NCBI RefSeq assembly: GCF_017357385.1
Contig: NZ_CP071632.1
Span: 1,369,501 to 1,433,500, forward strand
From: Rhizobium sp. NZLR1
GTDB lineage: Bacteria; Pseudomonadota; Alphaproteobacteria; Rhizobiales; Rhizobiaceae
DNA length: 64,000 bases
Direction of reading: 5' to 3'
Made by a program: the position numbers and the translations under genes. Positions 8,766 through 17,628 of this stretch are shown here, in pieces (the first letter of the stretch is position 1; every line of letters begins with the position of its first letter). The notes under the pieces were generated by a model. It was not told where the DNA came from. It saw only the letters and a list, made by a program, of their open reading frames with translations, and searched no databases.

Positions 8766-11129
8766 ATGGCCGATGTCACGGCTCTGACATTTTTGGCCCT
8801 GTGTCTGCCGCTCGCCGGCGCTCTTGCCGCCCCCTTCGTCATCCGCATCTTCGGCGCTAACGGCGCCTGGCTCCTGGCGATCGCTCCGTTGCTCGCCTTC
8901 CTGCATTTCCTGCGTTTCGTTCCCGAGGTTGCGCGCGGCGAGGTCGTCACCGGCGGCTATTCCTGGGTGCCGAGCTACAATCTCTCCTTCTCCTGGTTCC
9001 TCGATGGCCTGTCGCTGGCTTTCGCGCTGCTGATCACCGGGATCGGCACCCTGATCGTGCTATATGCTGGCGGCTATCTCAAGGGACACAAGGATCAAGG
9101 CCGCTTCTTCTCCTTCATCTTTCTGTTCATGGGCGCCATGCTTGGCGTCGTCGTTTCCGACAGTTTCCTGATGCTCTTCATCTTCTGGGAACTGACATCG
9201 ATCACCTCCTTCCTGCTGATCGGCTTCGATCACGAGCGTCAGGCGGCTCGCCGCGCCGCCCTGCAGGCGCTGGTGGTGACCGGCGGGGGAGGGCTCTGCC
9301 TGCTGGCCGGCCTGCTGCTGCTCTGGAACATCTCAGGCGTCACGCAGATGTCGCAGCTTATGGGATTTGGCGATGCCGTGCGCGAAAGCCCGCTCTATCT
9401 CGCCACTCTCATCCTGGTCCTTGGCGGCGCCTTCACCAAGTCGGCGCAGTTTCCCTTTCATTTCTGGCTGCCGAACGCCATGGAGGCGCCGACGCCGGTG
9501 TCTGCCTACCTGCATTCGGCCACCATGGTGAAAGCCGGCGTCTATCTGCTGATGCGGCTCAACCCGGTCATGGGGGCGACGCCGGCCTGGGAAATCCTTC
9601 TGCCCTTCTTCGGCGGGCTGACGCTGTTGGTCGGCACCGCGCTTGCCATCCGCCAGACGGACCTGAAGCTCAAGCTCGCCTATACCACCGTCTCTTCGCT
9701 TGGCCTGCTCGTCATGCTGATCGGGTTTGGCTCCGAACATGCGGTGGAGGCGGCGGCGCTCTATCTGGTGGCGCATTCGCTGTTCAAGGGCGCGCTCTTC
9801 ATGGTCGCCGGCATCATCGATCACGAGACCGGCACACGTGATATCACCAGGCTCCGCGGCCTGATGCGGGCGATGCCGCTGACATGGGTAATTGCGCTTG
9901 CGGCGGCGTTCTCCATGGCCGGTCTGCCGCCATTCTTCGGCTTCCTCGCCAAGGAGGAGATCTATACGGCCCTGGTCGGCGGCGATGTCCGCGCGCTGAC
10001 CTTCACCGCAATCACCGTTTTCGGCAACGCGCTGATGTTCGCCGTCGCCTTCGCGGTATCGCTGAAACCCTTTCTCGGCCAACCGGCGGAAACGCCGAAC
10101 CATCCGCACGAAGCGCCTGTGCTGCTCTGGCTCGGCCCGGCCGTTCTCGCCTCCCTCGGCTTTCTTGGCGCGATCTTTTCAGACTTCACTCACGCCGTCC
10201 TGTCCTCTTCCATCGCCGCCGCCATCCGTCAGGACCCTGTAGAGATCGACATTTCGCTGACGCCGCATCTCGGCGGGCCGTTGGCGCTCTCCGCCCTGAC
10301 CGCGCTGCTTGGTATCGGCGTCTATTGGCAGCTCGATCGCGCCCGCTTTTTGATGGTTGTCTTCCTGCGCGCCGCCGGGAGCGGCCCGGATCACGGTTTC
10401 GACCTTGCCATATCCGGCCTTGTTCGCTTCGCCGCCCGCACCATGCGTGTTCTCCAGCCGGGGCGGCTGCAGACCTATGTTGCCTGCACCTTCCTCTCAG
10501 TCGCCGCCATCCTCATCATTCCCCCTATCGTCTACGGTGAGCTGCCGCACCCTCCCGCCTGGCCGGCCGATGTCGAGCTTTATGAATGGGCGGTTTTGCT
10601 GATTGCCACCTTCGGCCTTGCCGCCGTGCTCGTTGCCCGCGACCGGCTGACGGCGATCGTCTCGCTCGGCATCCAGGGTTTTGCCGTCGCCATCATTTTC
10701 CTGCTGTTCGGCGCGCCGGATCTGTCCTTCACCCAGTTCATGGTCGAAACTCTGTCGGTGGTCATTCTCGCCCTGGTCATGACCAGGCTCCGTCTTTTGC
10801 CGGCCGACGGGCGCCCGCTCGGTCGCAGGGTCTTCGATGGTGCGCTTGCACTCATTTGCGGCCTCGGCTTCACGCTTCTGCTGCTGCGGGCGACCCAGGT
10901 GCCGTTCAACGACGCGCTGACGGTATTCTTCAACGCCTATTCGAAAACGATTGCCCACGGCGCCAATGTCGTCAATGTCATCATCGTCGATTTCCGCGGC
11001 ACCGACACGCTCGGCGAAATCGCCGTCGTCGCCGTCACCGGCCTTGCCATCCTTGCGCTGATCCGCATCCGCGCCGGCACCGAGCGCAAACTTGCGGCCA
11101 ATGACCCTGCGGTGGAGACAGAGGGCTGA
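8766..11129 (+). CDS. mrpA: Mrp (Pha) cation/proton antiporter subunit A
   Basis: A 787-aa polytopic protein homologous to complex I NuoL and the first subunit of Mrp-type monovalent cation/H+ antiporters. The proton-translocating core spans about residues 100-420: the [18 protein letters not shown] segment carries the conserved Glu, and [20 protein letters not shown] holds the conserved block before the Lys of VKAGVYL. The C-terminal third contains the MrpB-like DUF4040 and MbhE-type helices. The start is preceded by GAGGAGGAG. The stop overlaps mrpB by one base. Confidence 0.93.
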   Translation: MADVTALTFLALCLPLAGALAAPFVIRIFGANGAWLLAIAPLLAFLHFLRFVPEVARGEVVTGGYSWVPSYNLSFSWFLDGLSLAFALLITGIGTLIVLYAGGYLKGHKDQGRFFSFIFLFMGAMLGVVVSDSFLMLFIFWELTSITSFLLIGFDHERQAARRAALQALVVTGGGGLCLLAGLLLLWNISGVTQMSQLMGFGDAVRESPLYLATLILVLGGAFTKSAQFPFHFWLPNAMEAPTPVSAYLHSATMVKAGVYLLMRLNPVMGATPAWEILLPFFGGLTLLVGTALAIRQTDLKLKLAYTTVSSLGLLVMLIGFGSEHAVEAAALYLVAHSLFKGALFMVAGIIDHETGTRDITRLRGLMRAMPLTWVIALAAAFSMAGLPPFFGFLAKEEIYTALVGGDVRALTFTAITVFGNALMFAVAFAVSLKPFLGQPAETPNHPHEAPVLLWLGPAVLASLGFLGAIFSDFTHAVLSSSIAAAIRQDPVEIDISLTPHLGGPLALSALTALLGIGVYWQLDRARFLMVVFLRAAGSGPDHGFDLAISGLVRFAARTMRVLQPGRLQTYVACTFLSVAAILIIPPIVYGELPHPPAWPADVELYEWAVLLIATFGLAAVLVARDRLTAIVSLGIQGFAVAIIFLLFGAPDLSFTQFMVETLSVVILALVMTRLRLLPADGRPLGRRVFDGALALICGLGFTLLLLRATQVPFNDALTVFFNAYSKTIAHGANVVNVIIVDFRGTDTLGEIAVVAVTGLAILALIRIRAGTERKLAANDPAVETEG

Positions 11130-11569
11130 TGAACACCCTGATTTTCCGCACGGTTGCTCCGTTCCTCACGGCATTGATGCTGCTATTTTCGGTCTTCGTG
11201 CTGCTGCGCGGCCACAACGAGCCGGGCGGCGGCTTCATTGGTGGGCTGATCGCCGCCTCGGGACTGGCGATCTATGGCATTGCCCGCGGGGTTGCCGCCG
11301 TTCGCCGCGCGCTGTTTTTCCATCTGCTGTCGCTTGCCGGCTTCGGCCTGCTGCTGTCGACGGTAGCAGGTCTTCTCTCCATTCTCTTCGCCGTTCCCTT
11401 CATGACCGGCCTCTGGATCTATCCGAACCTCTTCGGTCTCGAAGTGCCGCTGTCGAGCGTCATGCTCTTCGACATCGGCGTCTATCTCGTCGTGCTCGGC
11501 GCCATCACCTCGATCGCCCTGACATTGGAAGAAAAGGAAGTGGCATTGGAAGAAAAGGAGATGGAATGA
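11129..11569 (+). CDS. mrpB: Mrp antiporter subunit B
   Basis: A 146-aa membrane protein with four hydrophobic segments and the MnhB hallmark [14 protein letters not shown] near residue 30. It starts on the last base of the mrpA stop. The C-terminus is a short charged tail with an imperfect repeat ([14 protein letters not shown]), encoded by a 15-bp tandem-like DNA repeat. It is a structural subunit of the antiporter. Confidence 0.92.
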   Translation: MNTLIFRTVAPFLTALMLLFSVFVLLRGHNEPGGGFIGGLIAASGLAIYGIARGVAAVRRALFFHLLSLAGFGLLLSTVAGLLSILFAVPFMTGLWIYPNLFGLEVPLSSVMLFDIGVYLVVLGAITSIALTLEEKEVALEEKEME

Positions 11570-11946
11570 TGGAACCGCTTCTCGCGATCCTCGTCGGCCT
11601 GTTCTTCGCCGCAGCCATCTATCTGATGCTATCGAAATTCACGATCAGCATCATGCTCGGCATCGCCATCCTCGGCAATGCCGTCAACCTTCTGCTCTTT
11701 ACCAGCGGCCGGCTGACGCGTGGGGTGCCGCCGATCATCCCGGCCGGTCTCGACGCCTTGCCTGCCGGCACGGCCAACCCGCTGCCGCAGGCCCTCATCC
11801 TGACGGCGATCGTCATCTCCTTCTCCTTCCTCGCCTTCCTGCTGGTGCTGACCTACCGCGCCTATCAGGACCTCGGCACCGACGACACCAGCGAAATGCG
11901 CGCCGCCGAGCCCGACGACCGGCCGCTGCCGCCATTGGGGTATTGA
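11566..11946 (+). CDS. mrpC: Mrp antiporter subunit C (NuoK-like)
   Basis: A 126-aa protein (or 125 if the second of two adjacent ATGs is used) with three hydrophobic helices, similar to NuoK. It contains [15 protein letters not shown] and [15 protein letters not shown], both typical MnhC motifs. The start overlaps the mrpB stop by 4 nt. It is followed not by mrpD directly but by a 250-bp gap holding a palindromic repeat. Confidence 0.92.
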   Translation: MMEPLLAILVGLFFAAAIYLMLSKFTISIMLGIAILGNAVNLLLFTSGRLTRGVPPIIPAGLDALPAGTANPLPQALILTAIVISFSFLAFLLVLTYRAYQDLGTDDTSEMRAAEPDDRPLPPLGY

Positions 11947-11970
11947 GGCGGATGTCGGTGTCGGTGATTA

Positions 11971-12155
11971 CCCCCCTCAGCCCTGCCGGGCATCTCCTCC
12001 ACAAGGGGGGAGATCGGCTGGGGGCGAAATCTCACCCTGGTCAGATGCCTGGGATGGGCGAAGCGGATGGGGGTGCAATTAATATATCGGGAAGCGGGCG
12101 CGTCTTGCCGACCTCCCCCCTTTTGGGGGAGGTGCCCGGCAGGGCAGAGGGGGGT
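11971..12155. repeat. Paired inverted RIME-like element inside the mrp operon
   Basis: The left unit (11971-12015) has CAGCCCTGCCGGGCATCTCC. The right unit (12108-12155) has the facing form GGTGCCCGGCAGGGCAGAGG plus its own hairpin CCTCCCCCCTTTTGGGGGAGG. This is the same element in the same paired orientation as at 891-1063. It splits mrpC from mrpD; elsewhere in this operon neighbouring genes overlap. Confidence 0.8.
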
Positions 12156-12196
12156 GCGCCACGGTACGCCCCCTGCGATGCCGAGGGCCGTACTTG

Positions 12197-13771
12197 ATGG
12201 CCGCTCCCACCTCCACCGTCGATCTCGCCGCCGCCCTGATCACCGCCCCGGTTCCCATCGGCCATTGGCTGGTGATCCTGCCGGTCGCCCATTGCATCAC
12301 GCTGGGTGCTGTTCTGCTCATGCTGCGCAACCATCCCCGCCTGCAGGCATGGCTCGCCATCTCAGGCCTTGCGATGCTGGCACTGATCGATGCGGCGTTG
12401 CTCGCCAAGGTTTCGGCCGAAGGGCCGCTCACCATGGTCATGGGCCGCTGGCTGCCGCCCTTCGGCATCGCCTTCACTGTCGATCTCCTTGGTGCGCTGA
12501 TGGCCTTCACCGCAGCCCTTGTGGCGCTTGCCGCCGGCATCTATGCGCTTGCCGATATCGGCGAAAGTGGCCGGCGGTACGGTTTCTTTCCGCTGCTCAT
12601 GTTGCTGATGGCCGGTGTCAGCGGCGCCTTTCTCACTGGCGATGTTTTCAATCTCTATGTCTGGTTCGAAGTTCTGCTGATCTCTTCCTTCGGCCTGATC
12701 ATCCTTGGCTCCGAACGTCAACAGATCGACGGTGCGCTGAAATATGCGGTGCTGAACCTCATCGCCACGACGCTGTTCCTGATTGGCGTCGGCATCCTCT
12801 ATGCTGCCTTCGGTACGCTCAACATGGCCGATATCGCGGCAAGGGCGAAGGATTTGCGCGGTACCGCGCCGCTGATGACCCTGGCCAGCCTCTTCCTGCT
12901 CGCCTTCGGCATGAAGGCGGCAGCCTTCCCGGTTAATTTCTGGCTGCCCGCCGCCTACCATACGCCGCGCATCGTGGTCTCCGCGCTGTTTGCCGGCCTA
13001 CTCACCAAGGTCGGGATCTACGCACTGATCCGGGTGATGGTCATGCTGCTGCCGGTAGAGCGACAGGAATTGAGCCTGGTGATCGCGCTTGCCGCCGCCG
13101 CGACCATTGTCGTCGGCGCTCTCGGCGCCCTTGCCGAAAACGATATCCGCAGGCTGTTCGGCTATGTCGTCATCTCGGGCATCGGCAACATGCTCGCCGG
13201 CGTCGCCCTTGGTGGCCCAGGCGGTGGCCCAGGCGGTGGCATTGACGGCGTCAGCGGCGCGGTCTTCTATGCGCTCCATTCCATGGTTCTGATGACGGCG
13301 CTTTATCTGGCTGCCGGCGAGATCGCTCGGCGTGGCGGTGGCTTTTTACTGTCCGAGCTCGGCGGGCTCTATCGGCAGAGCGGCGCCTTCGCCGCGCTCT
13401 CCCTCGTTCTCTTCCTTGCCGCCTGCGGCCTACCGCCTTTTTCCGGCTTCTGGCCGAAGGTCATTCTCGTCAAGGCCTCGCTCGATCTCGGTGACTGGTG
13501 GCTGGCGGCCGTAATCCTCGTCGGCGGTTTTCTAACGACGATCGCCTTCGGCCGCCTCTTCCTGCTCGCCTATTGGCGCCCGGCGCCGGTAGAACTGATG
13601 CCGTCCGAGGCCAGATGGCGCACCGGCCTGCCACTGGCGGCATTAACGGCGCTCACCATCGGCTTCGGCATCCTGCCGGAACAGCTGCTGGCGCTGTCGC
13701 AATCGGCCGCTGCCGGTCTTGCCGATCCAGCGGCCTATCTCCATTCGGTCTTCCCCGGAGACGCGCGGTGA
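12197..13771 (+). CDS. mrpD: Mrp antiporter subunit D (NuoN/NuoM-like)
   Basis: A 524-aa polytopic subunit homologous to complex I antiporter-like subunits. The NLYVWFEVLLISSFGLIIL segment carries the conserved Glu of TM5, and FGMKAAAFPVNFWLPAAYH the conserved Lys. A glycine-rich insert, GGPGGGPGGG, near residue 340 comes from a short DNA tandem repeat. The ATG at 12197 is preferred over the TTG one codon before. It begins just past the intergenic repeat, so its ribosome access may differ from the rest of the operon. Confidence 0.93.
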   Translation: MAAPTSTVDLAAALITAPVPIGHWLVILPVAHCITLGAVLLMLRNHPRLQAWLAISGLAMLALIDAALLAKVSAEGPLTMVMGRWLPPFGIAFTVDLLGALMAFTAALVALAAGIYALADIGESGRRYGFFPLLMLLMAGVSGAFLTGDVFNLYVWFEVLLISSFGLIILGSERQQIDGALKYAVLNLIATTLFLIGVGILYAAFGTLNMADIAARAKDLRGTAPLMTLASLFLLAFGMKAAAFPVNFWLPAAYHTPRIVVSALFAGLLTKVGIYALIRVMVMLLPVERQELSLVIALAAAATIVVGALGALAENDIRRLFGYVVISGIGNMLAGVALGGPGGGPGGGIDGVSGAVFYALHSMVLMTALYLAAGEIARRGGGFLLSELGGLYRQSGAFAALSLVLFLAACGLPPFSGFWPKVILVKASLDLGDWWLAAVILVGGFLTTIAFGRLFLLAYWRPAPVELMPSEARWRTGLPLAALTALTIGFGILPEQLLALSQSAAAGLADPAAYLHSVFPGDAR

Positions 13772-14241
13772 TCGCCTTTCTCTTCAACCTGCTGCTTGCC
13801 ATTGCCTGGGTCGCCGTTACCGGTAGCGGCTCGCTGCACAATCTCGTCTTCGGCTTCCTGCTTGGCGCCCTGGCGCTGGCCGTCATCCGCGAACCTTTCG
13901 GCGGCACGGGATATCTGCGCCGCGCTCGTCTGGTGCTCTCGCTCGCCGCTCTGTTCCTGAAGGAATTGTCGTTGTCGGCTTGGAAAGTCACGCTCACCAT
14001 CCTCTCGCCTGATATGAAGCTGAAGCCGGGCATCTTCGCCTTCCCTCTGACGGTGACGAGTGATTTCGAGATCACTTTGCTCGCAAACCTCATCACCCTG
14101 ACACCCGGCACGCTTTCGGTCGATGTCTCCACCGATCGCCGCACGCTCTATGTCCACGCGCTCGATTGCTCCGATCCCGAGACAACCAGGCGGGATATCG
14201 CCAATGGTTTCGAACGCAAGATCATGGAGGCTTTCCGGTGA
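13768..14241 (+). CDS. mrpE: Mrp antiporter subunit E
   Basis: A 157-aa MnhE protein with N-terminal hydrophobic helices and a C-terminal soluble part. The motif [13 protein letters not shown] near residue 110 is diagnostic of this family. The GTG start overlaps the mrpD stop by 4 nt (GTGA). Confidence 0.92.
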   Translation: MIAFLFNLLLAIAWVAVTGSGSLHNLVFGFLLGALALAVIREPFGGTGYLRRARLVLSLAALFLKELSLSAWKVTLTILSPDMKLKPGIFAFPLTVTSDFEITLLANLITLTPGTLSVDVSTDRRTLYVHALDCSDPETTRRDIANGFERKIMEAFR

Positions 14242-14591
14242 TCACACCTGCCGCCATTATCGCGGTCGCATCCTCGGCTGCCCTTGTCATCCTCGGCCTG
14301 GCGTCGATTCTGACGGTCTGGCGCGTCGTTGCCGGCCCGACATTGCCGGATCGCATCCTCGCCCTCGATATGCTGACGGGCATCGCTATCGGTTTCATCG
14401 CCGTCATCGCGATCAAAACAGGCTTTTCGCTCTATATCGATATCGCCATCTCGCTCGGCCTCGTCGGCTTCCTGGCGACGGTCGCCTTCGCCCGATTCGT
14501 GCTGTCGCGCGGCAACATCAAATCGCCGGCATCTGCCTCTCCGGTAAAGACCGGCGCGAAAGGGCGTCATGCGGGAGGAAAGAAGCGATGA
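14238..14591 (+). CDS. mrpF: Mrp antiporter subunit F
   Basis: A 117-aa protein with three helices and the MnhF motif [17 protein letters not shown] at about residues 30-46. The GTG start overlaps the mrpE stop by 4 nt. The basic C-terminal tail ([14 protein letters not shown]) is longer than in many MrpF proteins. Confidence 0.92.
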   Translation: MITPAAIIAVASSAALVILGLASILTVWRVVAGPTLPDRILALDMLTGIAIGFIAVIAIKTGFSLYIDIAISLGLVGFLATVAFARFVLSRGNIKSPASASPVKTGAKGRHAGGKKR

Positions 14592-14920
14592 TCGATTATA
14601 TTCTGGCTGCCATTGTCGCTCTGCTGCTGATCGCCGGTGCGTTTTTTGCTCTTTCGGCGGCGATCGGCCTGGTCAGGCTGCCCGATCTCTATACCCGCAT
14701 GCACGCGGCCTCGAAGGTGGGTACCGTCGGCGCCGGGCTGCTGCTCCTTGCCGCCGGTCTCTATTCGCAGGACCTGGCGATTCTCGTCCGCGCCATTGCC
14801 GGCTTCGTCTTCCTGTTGCTGACGGCGCCGGTCTCTGCCCATCTGTTGGCCAGAGCCGCCCACCTCTCGGGATATGAGCTCGGGGCTGTTTCGGTCCGCG
14901 ACGATATGCACAAGCGCTGA
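14588..14920 (+). CDS. mrpG: Mrp antiporter subunit G
   Basis: A 110-aa protein with three helices and the MnhG motif [21 protein letters not shown]. The ATG overlaps the mrpF stop by 4 nt. This is the last gene of the seven-subunit operon. Complete Mrp systems exchange Na+ or K+ for protons; in rhizobia such systems (named Pha) are linked to K+ and pH adaptation. Which ion this copy moves cannot be read from sequence. Confidence 0.92.
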   Translation: MIDYILAAIVALLLIAGAFFALSAAIGLVRLPDLYTRMHAASKVGTVGAGLLLLAAGLYSQDLAILVRAIAGFVFLLLTAPVSAHLLARAAHLSGYELGAVSVRDDMHKR

Positions 14921-15358
14921 GCCTATGCTGTGCGCTGCTTTACCAGATTTATGCAAAACTTATGCACAGGAACCTGTGAGTAAAGCTTGCCCGTGGGTGC
15001 CTTAATTCTTCATCTGTCATTTTTTCTCAAGAAAAACGACAAATAATAATTGGCCTTTTGGCCAAACGATGCTATTTGAAAATGCAAGTAGAGTTCTGAT
15101 TGTGAGTTACAATCGTACTGCTTCCAAGTCCCTCAGTTTTGATTTTTTATGTCTAAACTGCGGCCATCGCCTGGGGCATGACGTAGTGGTTTGCAGTCAG
15201 GCAGTATAAGAACAGGTCTCGCTCTTCGGAATCTAGGGGTGGATTTCGCGTTTTTCGAAACAGAAGGTCGGTCATGTGCTTTTGCTGTTCGCTTCTACGA
15301 GGCGGGTCTTTGACGTAACAGTCAAAGGCCGTTTGAGCATGCTAACAGGAGAAAAAAT
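14921..15358 (+). promoter_or_regulatory. Long regulatory leader of rosR with three inverted repeats
   Basis: A 438-bp gene-free, AT-richer stretch. Inverted repeats seen: TTGGCC-TTTT-GGCCAA (15050-15065); GATTGT-GAGTT-ACAATC (15098-15114), whose TGTGA core resembles half a CRP site; and CTTTGAC-GTAACA-GTCAAAG (15308-15327), 31 bp before the start codon. Published work on R. leguminosarum rosR describes autoregulation and cAMP-CRP control through a long upstream region. Assigning these particular repeats to RosR or CRP is inference. Confidence 0.6.
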
Positions 15359-15790
15359 ATGACGGAAATGGCGACCGGCAATGCGCCGGAGCTGCTTGTG
15401 GAACTGACGGCCGACATCGTCGCGGCTTATGTCAGCAACCATGTTGTCCCGGTCAGCGACTTGGCAAATCTGATTTCCGACGTGCATTCGGCACTGAGCA
15501 ACACGTCCGTACCGCAGCCTGCTGCGGCCATCGTCGAAAAACAGAAGCCTGCAGTCTCTGTCCGCAAGTCCGTACAGGACGAGCAGATCACGTGTCTGGA
15601 ATGCGGCGGCAACTTCAAGTCCCTCAAGCGTCACCTGATGACGCATCACAGCCTCTCGCCGGAAGACTACCGCGAGAAGTGGGACCTGCCGACCGACTAC
15701 CCGATGGTAGCGCCCGCTTATGCCGAAGCGCGTTCGCGCCTGGCAAAGGAGATGGGCCTGGGTCAGCGCCGCAAGCGCGGCCGCGGCTGA
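15359..15790 (+). CDS. rosR: RosR/MucR/Ros family zinc-finger transcriptional regulator
   Basis: A 143-aa regulator of exopolysaccharide synthesis and surface properties. It has the family's unusual C2H2 finger, with C79, C82, H92 and H96/H97 fitting Cx2Cx3Fx2Lx2Hx3HH. The segment [24 protein letters not shown] just after it and the basic tail QRRKRGRG are typical. The start is supported by AGGAGAAAAAAT. The gene has its own long leader and terminator. Length and sequence fit R. leguminosarum/R. etli RosR closely. Confidence 0.93.
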   Translation: MTEMATGNAPELLVELTADIVAAYVSNHVVPVSDLANLISDVHSALSNTSVPQPAAAIVEKQKPAVSVRKSVQDEQITCLECGGNFKSLKRHLMTHHSLSPEDYREKWDLPTDYPMVAPAYAEARSRLAKEMGLGQRRKRGRG

Positions 15791-15814
15791 GCTTTTTCGA
15801 AAGCCACCAACGAC

Positions 15815-15841
15815 AAAAGCCGGGTCTTGTGCCCGGCTTTT
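15815..15841 (+). terminator. Rho-independent terminator of rosR
   Basis: AAAAGCCGGG-TCTTGT-GCCCGGCTTTT: a stem of about ten pairs with a U-rich end, 24 bp after the rosR stop. Confidence 0.85.
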
Positions 15842-15994
15842 CTGTATGCGCTCGAGGCGGGGGCGCTGCTCTATGCTTCGCTGGCGGCCGCAGACTGTAT
15901 TCCTGTACTATCAGCAAGTGTTAATATACTGATCCGCTGAGCCGGCGCTGTGCGAATCGCTTGGCCCGGGATCTGGCAAAGCCCGTCAAACACT

Positions 15995-16417
15995 TCAAGC
16001 CGCGGCGCGAATCGTTGCTTCTTCCCGGATCCTGTTGACCATCGACCGCAGTCCGTTCGAGCGCTGTGACGACAGGTTCTCCACCAGACCGATCTTCGAG
16101 AAAATCTCGAAGGCATCGAGCCCGGCGATCTCGGATGCCGTCTTGCCGGAATAGGTGGCGAGCACGATGGCGACGAGGCCGCGCACGATATGGGCGTCCG
16201 AATCACCCTCGAAGCTCATCACCGGGTTGTCGGGATCGCCTGTCGTATGCGTCACCAGCCACACCTGGCTGGCGCAGCCCATTACCTTGTTTTCGGACGT
16301 ACGCTTCTCCTCGGCCAGGTCGGGCAGCGCCTTGCCGAGTTCGATGACATAGCGGTAACGGTCTTCCCAATCGTCCAGGAAGGCGAAGTCGTCGATGATC
16401 TGGTCGAGGGATGCCAT
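15995..16417 (-). CDS. sufE: SufE-family cysteine desulfurase activator
   Basis: A 140-aa SufE/CsdE-like protein that accepts sulfur from SufS for Fe-S cluster assembly. The persulfide-carrying Cys lies in KVMGCASQVWL near residue 48, and LVAIVLATYSGKTASEI is the second conserved block. The ATG at 16417 gives the usual family start; a GTG at 16432 would add five residues. No other suf gene is adjacent. Confidence 0.9.
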   Translation of the reverse strand: MASLDQIIDDFAFLDDWEDRYRYVIELGKALPDLAEEKRTSENKVMGCASQVWLVTHTTGDPDNPVMSFEGDSDAHIVRGLVAIVLATYSGKTASEIAGLDAFEIFSKIGLVENLSSQRSNGLRSMVNRIREEATIRAAA

Positions 16418-16438
16418 GGAGAAGCCTTTCACGATTCA

Positions 16439-16588
16439 AGCAATTCCAACAAAGCTGCGCAGCGGTTCGGGTCCGGAATGCGTCAGGAAATGCTCTAGAT
16501 GTGCATATAGGTGAAAGATCGGCGGATTTGAACCGTTAAAGCAATTCCGGGAAAAGTGCGAAGCGGTTTTTCGTCCGGAATTGCGTAC
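16439..16588. repeat. Two copies of the AGCAATTCC...GAATTGCG rhizobial repeat
   Basis: Copy 1 (16439-16498) reads AGCAATTCCAACAAAGCTGC then CGGGTCCGGAATGCG. Copy 2 (16541-16588) reads GCAATTCCGGGAAAAGTGCG then CGTCCGGAATTGCG. Each folds into an imperfect hairpin. A third copy is at 34244-34290. Confidence 0.7.
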
Positions 16589-16596
16589 ACAAAGAT

Positions 16597-16633
16597 AAAA
16601 AGAAACGCCGCGAGGGATGGGCATCCTCACGGC
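16597..16633 (-). terminator. Rho-independent terminator (minus strand)
   Basis: Read on the minus strand: GCCGTGAGGATG, a short loop, then CATCCCTCGCGGC followed by GTTTCTTTTTA. It lies 88 bp past the stop of the DUF5330-like gene, which it would terminate. Confidence 0.7.
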
Positions 16634-16721
16634 GCAGCAACATGCTGAATTAAACAGGGCAGGCACGTCAGGCATGGGGCATTTCCGCGTCATGCGGACC
16701 ACCGATGCAAGTTCAGAAAAA

Positions 16722-17216
16722 TCAGATCGCCGGCTTCGGCGTGGGTAGCGGGATCGCGCCGGTGACAACGGTCTCGGCAGAGGCGTCATCCTCGACCGGC
16801 GGCCGGTAAGGCATCGGCTGGTTCAGCGCGGCCTTTGCCTCACGCAGCTTTTCCTGGATTGCAGGTGCGGCCAGCGAAGGCATGTTGAGCGCCACCGGCA
16901 CCTGCGGTTCGGCGCGCTTTGCGGTCGCCGGCGCCTCGTCCTTTAACTGGCTGTCGAGAAGTTCGTAGGCGACGCGAGCGCCTTCACGGGCCCGGTAGCC
17001 GAGCGCCGTGGCGGTTTCGGCGCCCTTGGCGCAGACCTCGGGCTTTTCCGAGCACATGCCTGTGAGATAGTCATAGGCGCCGCTTGCCGCCGTAAACGCG
17101 TCGGAAAGCTGCAATTGCGGGCCGTTGGCGAGCTTGTCGGAACTCTCCGTGCTGAAGACGGAAAGAAGCACGAGCACAAGGCCAAACCAGAAGGATCCTT
17201 TGATCAGAAACCACAT
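16722..17216 (-). CDS. DUF5330-like single-span membrane protein
   Basis: A 164-aa protein beginning MWFLIKGSFWFGLVLVLLS, an N-terminal membrane anchor or uncleaved signal, followed by a soluble part with two Cys in GMCSEKPEVCAKGAE and a Pro-rich C-terminus. It resembles the rhizobial DUF5330 family, of unknown function. The ATG at 17216 is chosen because the membrane anchor then forms the N-terminus; the frame is open to 17435. The Cys pair suggests a periplasmic disulfide. Confidence 0.75.
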   Translation of the reverse strand: MWFLIKGSFWFGLVLVLLSVFSTESSDKLANGPQLQLSDAFTAASGAYDYLTGMCSEKPEVCAKGAETATALGYRAREGARVAYELLDSQLKDEAPATAKRAEPQVPVALNMPSLAAPAIQEKLREAKAALNQPMPYRPPVEDDASAETVVTGAIPLPTPKPAI

Positions 17217-17628
17217 TGTCGTTGCCCATCCTGTTTTCCCGTCCGGTTCTTGTCGCCGAATCAGGCCGGTTGTCCGGTGTGTTTTCACCCTACCGCCAAG
17301 TTGCGAACGCCGCTTTTCGAAACTCACGGGCATTTGCGGCAAATTTAGTTCAAATTTTAGCGAACGGTATTTGACGGACATTTTAGTCGAATGCGAGCGA
17401 TCGCCGTTAAGCATCAGGGCAGCACCTGCTTGCAATTGCAGGGCTTTTGCCGGCTCGCCTTGCCACAGGAGTTAATGCAATGCTGAAATATGAGGAAAAT
17501 CCGTCGCTTACCTGCTATTAACCACAAAAGGCAAAGAGCCTTCCAGATGCTTCAAAACGGGAATTTCGGGGGTTTCGGGCTGTGAACAGCGCTTTTGCCT
17601 TAGCCTTTCTTTAAGTCGCCAAGGCCTA
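17217..17628. other. Divergent intergenic region, no gene seen
   Basis: A 412-bp region between the DUF5330-like gene (minus) and the sensor kinase (plus). It must hold both promoters. I see no convincing operator; the sequence around 17330-17420 is AT-richer than its surroundings (several TTTTAG and AAATTT runs). Confidence 0.5.
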
